Positions 62,980 through 64,000 of a DNA stretch of 64,000 nucleotides are shown piece after piece. A model generated the notes under the pieces. It did not search any database and was not told the origin of the DNA. It saw only the letters and a list, made by a program, of their open reading frames with translations. Origin of the DNA: Owenweeksia sp965229445 (lineage in GTDB: Bacteria > Bacteroidota > Bacteroidia > Flavobacteriales > Schleiferiaceae); assembly GCA_965229445.1 (NCBI GenBank), contig OZ245876.1, positions 3,162,001 to 3,226,000 on the forward strand. Reading direction: 5' to 3'. Made by a program: the position numbers and the translations under genes. The number at the start of each line of letters is the position of its first letter. The first letter of the stretch is position 1.

Positions 62980-64000
62980 TCATACTACGATATTCACAAT
63001 TTTTCCTGGCACCACAATGACCTTTCGCGGTTCCTTGGCATCGAGATATTTTTCTGTTTTTTCCATGGCAAGCACCGCCTCGGTGATCTGTTCTTTACTC
63101 ATTTCCAAGGATAGCTCTGCTTTAAAACGCATCTTACCATTAAAAGCAACCGGATAGGCAAAACTGGTTTCAACCAGATAATCTTCATTGGCCTCAGGAA
63201 ATGGAGTGGTGGTAAGATTCGCTTCTCCCAAAACCAACCATAATTCTTCCGCAATGTGTGGGGCAAATGGTGATAAGCACACGATCAAAGGTTTAAGCAC
63301 CTCCCTTTTATGACACTTCAGCTCAGTAAGTTCATTCACACAGATCATAAAGGCACTCACAGAAGTATTAAAACTGTAATTATTGATATCCTCATTTACC
63401 TTCTTTATCAAGGTATGAAGGGATTTCAATTCTTCCTTGGTAGCAGAATCTGAATTGACAATCAGCTCATTATCCCTATAAAAAAGTCGCCAAAACTTCT
63501 TTAAGAAATTAAATACCCCACTAATGCCGGCGGTATTCCAGGGTTTGGATTGTTCTAGTGGCCCGAGGAACATCTCATACATGCGCAGTGTATCCGCGCC
63601 ATACTGCTCGACAATATCATCCGGGCTAACCACATTAAACTTGGATTTTGACATTTTCTCTACTTCCCGACTCACCTTCATTTTGCCGTTCTCCAAAATG
63701 AAATCGGTATCGTGCAGATCATCTCGCCAGGCACGAAAAGCATCAATATCCAATTCATCAGAAGCATTTACCATACTCACATCGGCGTGTATAGGACTGC
63801 TATTATGCGAAGTATGTAAGCCATCGGAAACAAAGGTGTCTTTTCCTTCCACCCGATGTACAAAGGCCGAATTACCGAGAATCATTCCCTGGTTGATCAA
63901 CTTTTTGAAGGGTTCTTCGCGGCTTATCCAAGCCCTGTCTTTCAAAAATTTATGCCAAAACCTGGTGTACAACAAGTGGCCGGTGGCATGCTCACTGCCT
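62980..64000 (-). CDS. leuS: Leucyl-tRNA synthetase, C-terminal part, runs off right edge
   Basis: The frame is open at base 64000 and begins in this window with GSEHATGHLLYTRFWHKFLK, a well-known interior LeuRS stretch. It has the second class I motif KMSKSK near 63640, followed by YGADTLRMYEMFLGPLEQSK, then the anticodon-binding helical domain (FAPHIAEELWLVLGE) and a C-terminal domain ending IVVPGKIVNIVV. The N-terminal half with HIGH and the editing domain lies outside. It is the longer bacterial-type layout. Confidence 0.96.
   Translation of the reverse strand, partial: GSEHATGHLLYTRFWHKFLKDRAWISREEPFKKLINQGMILGNSAFVHRVEGKDTFVSDGLHTSHNSSPIHADVSMVNASDELDIDAFRAWRDDLHDTDFILENGKMKVSREVEKMSKSKFNVVSPDDIVEQYGADTLRMYEMFLGPLEQSKPWNTAGISGVFNFLKKFWRLFYRDNELIVNSDSATKEELKSLHTLIKKVNEDINNYSFNTSVSAFMICVNELTELKCHKREVLKPLIVCLSPFAPHIAEELWLVLGEANLTTTPFPEANEDYLVETSFAYPVAFNGKMRFKAELSLEMSKEQITEAVLAMEKTEKYLDAKEPRKVIVVPGKIVNIVV

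Overview
The window comes from the chromosome of a member of the Bacteroidota, most likely a free-living gliding or marine type. Evidence: several secreted proteins end in type IX secretion (T9SS) C-terminal sorting domains; there is a PorG-like (DUF6089) protein, a PorV/PorQ-like barrel, a carboxypeptidase-regulatory plus TonB receptor, a gliding-motility-associated CHU_C domain, and tandem OmpH/Skp genes behind bamA. Many genes carry the phylum's -7 promoter box (TAnnTTTG) a few bases before the start codon, and Shine-Dalgarno sequences are mostly weak. I cannot fix the order or genus from sequence alone.

Bases 1-13,530 are accessory DNA. The left edge is the N-terminal 1,339 codons of a very large secreted beta-propeller/beta-helix protein (TTG start at 4017, minus strand), followed by a decayed tyrosine recombinase. 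Then come two near-identical cassettes, at 4650-4840 and 12740-13278, each made of 116-bp repeat units in front of an intact tRNA-Arg(CCU). Each unit holds the 5' half of the same tRNA, split by a perfect 20-bp palindrome. Between the cassettes is an island of about 8 kb: a secreted regulatory-domain protein, an orphan Rhs toxin remnant with a JAB-like metalloprotease tip and a candidate lipoprotein immunity partner, an XRE regulator, a second inverted Rhs-tip fossil, a Fic protein with His-to-Gln in its motif behind a four-half-site operator, a broken T9SS protein and a GIY-YIG nuclease fossil.

Bases 13,531-31,740 are core functions: a GT39-type membrane glycosyltransferase, metG, a YbfF-like hydrolase, and a minus-strand envelope cluster (CBS protein, nadK, porG-like, uppS, bamA, two ompH/skp, murI) diverging from pdxJ, an S66 LD-carboxypeptidase, yraN, a pseudouridine synthase, a small unknown gene and an AsmA-like protein.

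Bases 31,817-44,054 form one tightly spaced seven-gene run of secreted or outer-membrane proteins: a T9SS-tagged nuclease/phosphatase-fold enzyme, two large secreted proteins, a lipoprotein, a TonB receptor, a PorV/PorQ-like barrel and an NHL-type lipoprotein. It looks like a surface complex. A short CHU_C protein and a DUF2141 protein follow.

Bases 45,134-64,000 are housekeeping: a fused trehalose-6-phosphate synthase/phosphatase, gamma carbonic anhydrase, an Nfu-type Fe-S scaffold, a fatty-acid desaturase, pgi, a coiled-coil lipoprotein, hflX, a T9SS protein, a tandem universal stress protein, DAHP synthase/chorismate mutase, recJ, an M23 peptidase, a DUF3108 protein and the C-terminal part of leuS, which runs off the right edge.

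The strongest leads for something undescribed are the half-tRNA/palindrome arrays bounding the island, the phased four-site operator before the His-less Fic protein, and the Rhs JAB toxin/lipoprotein pair.
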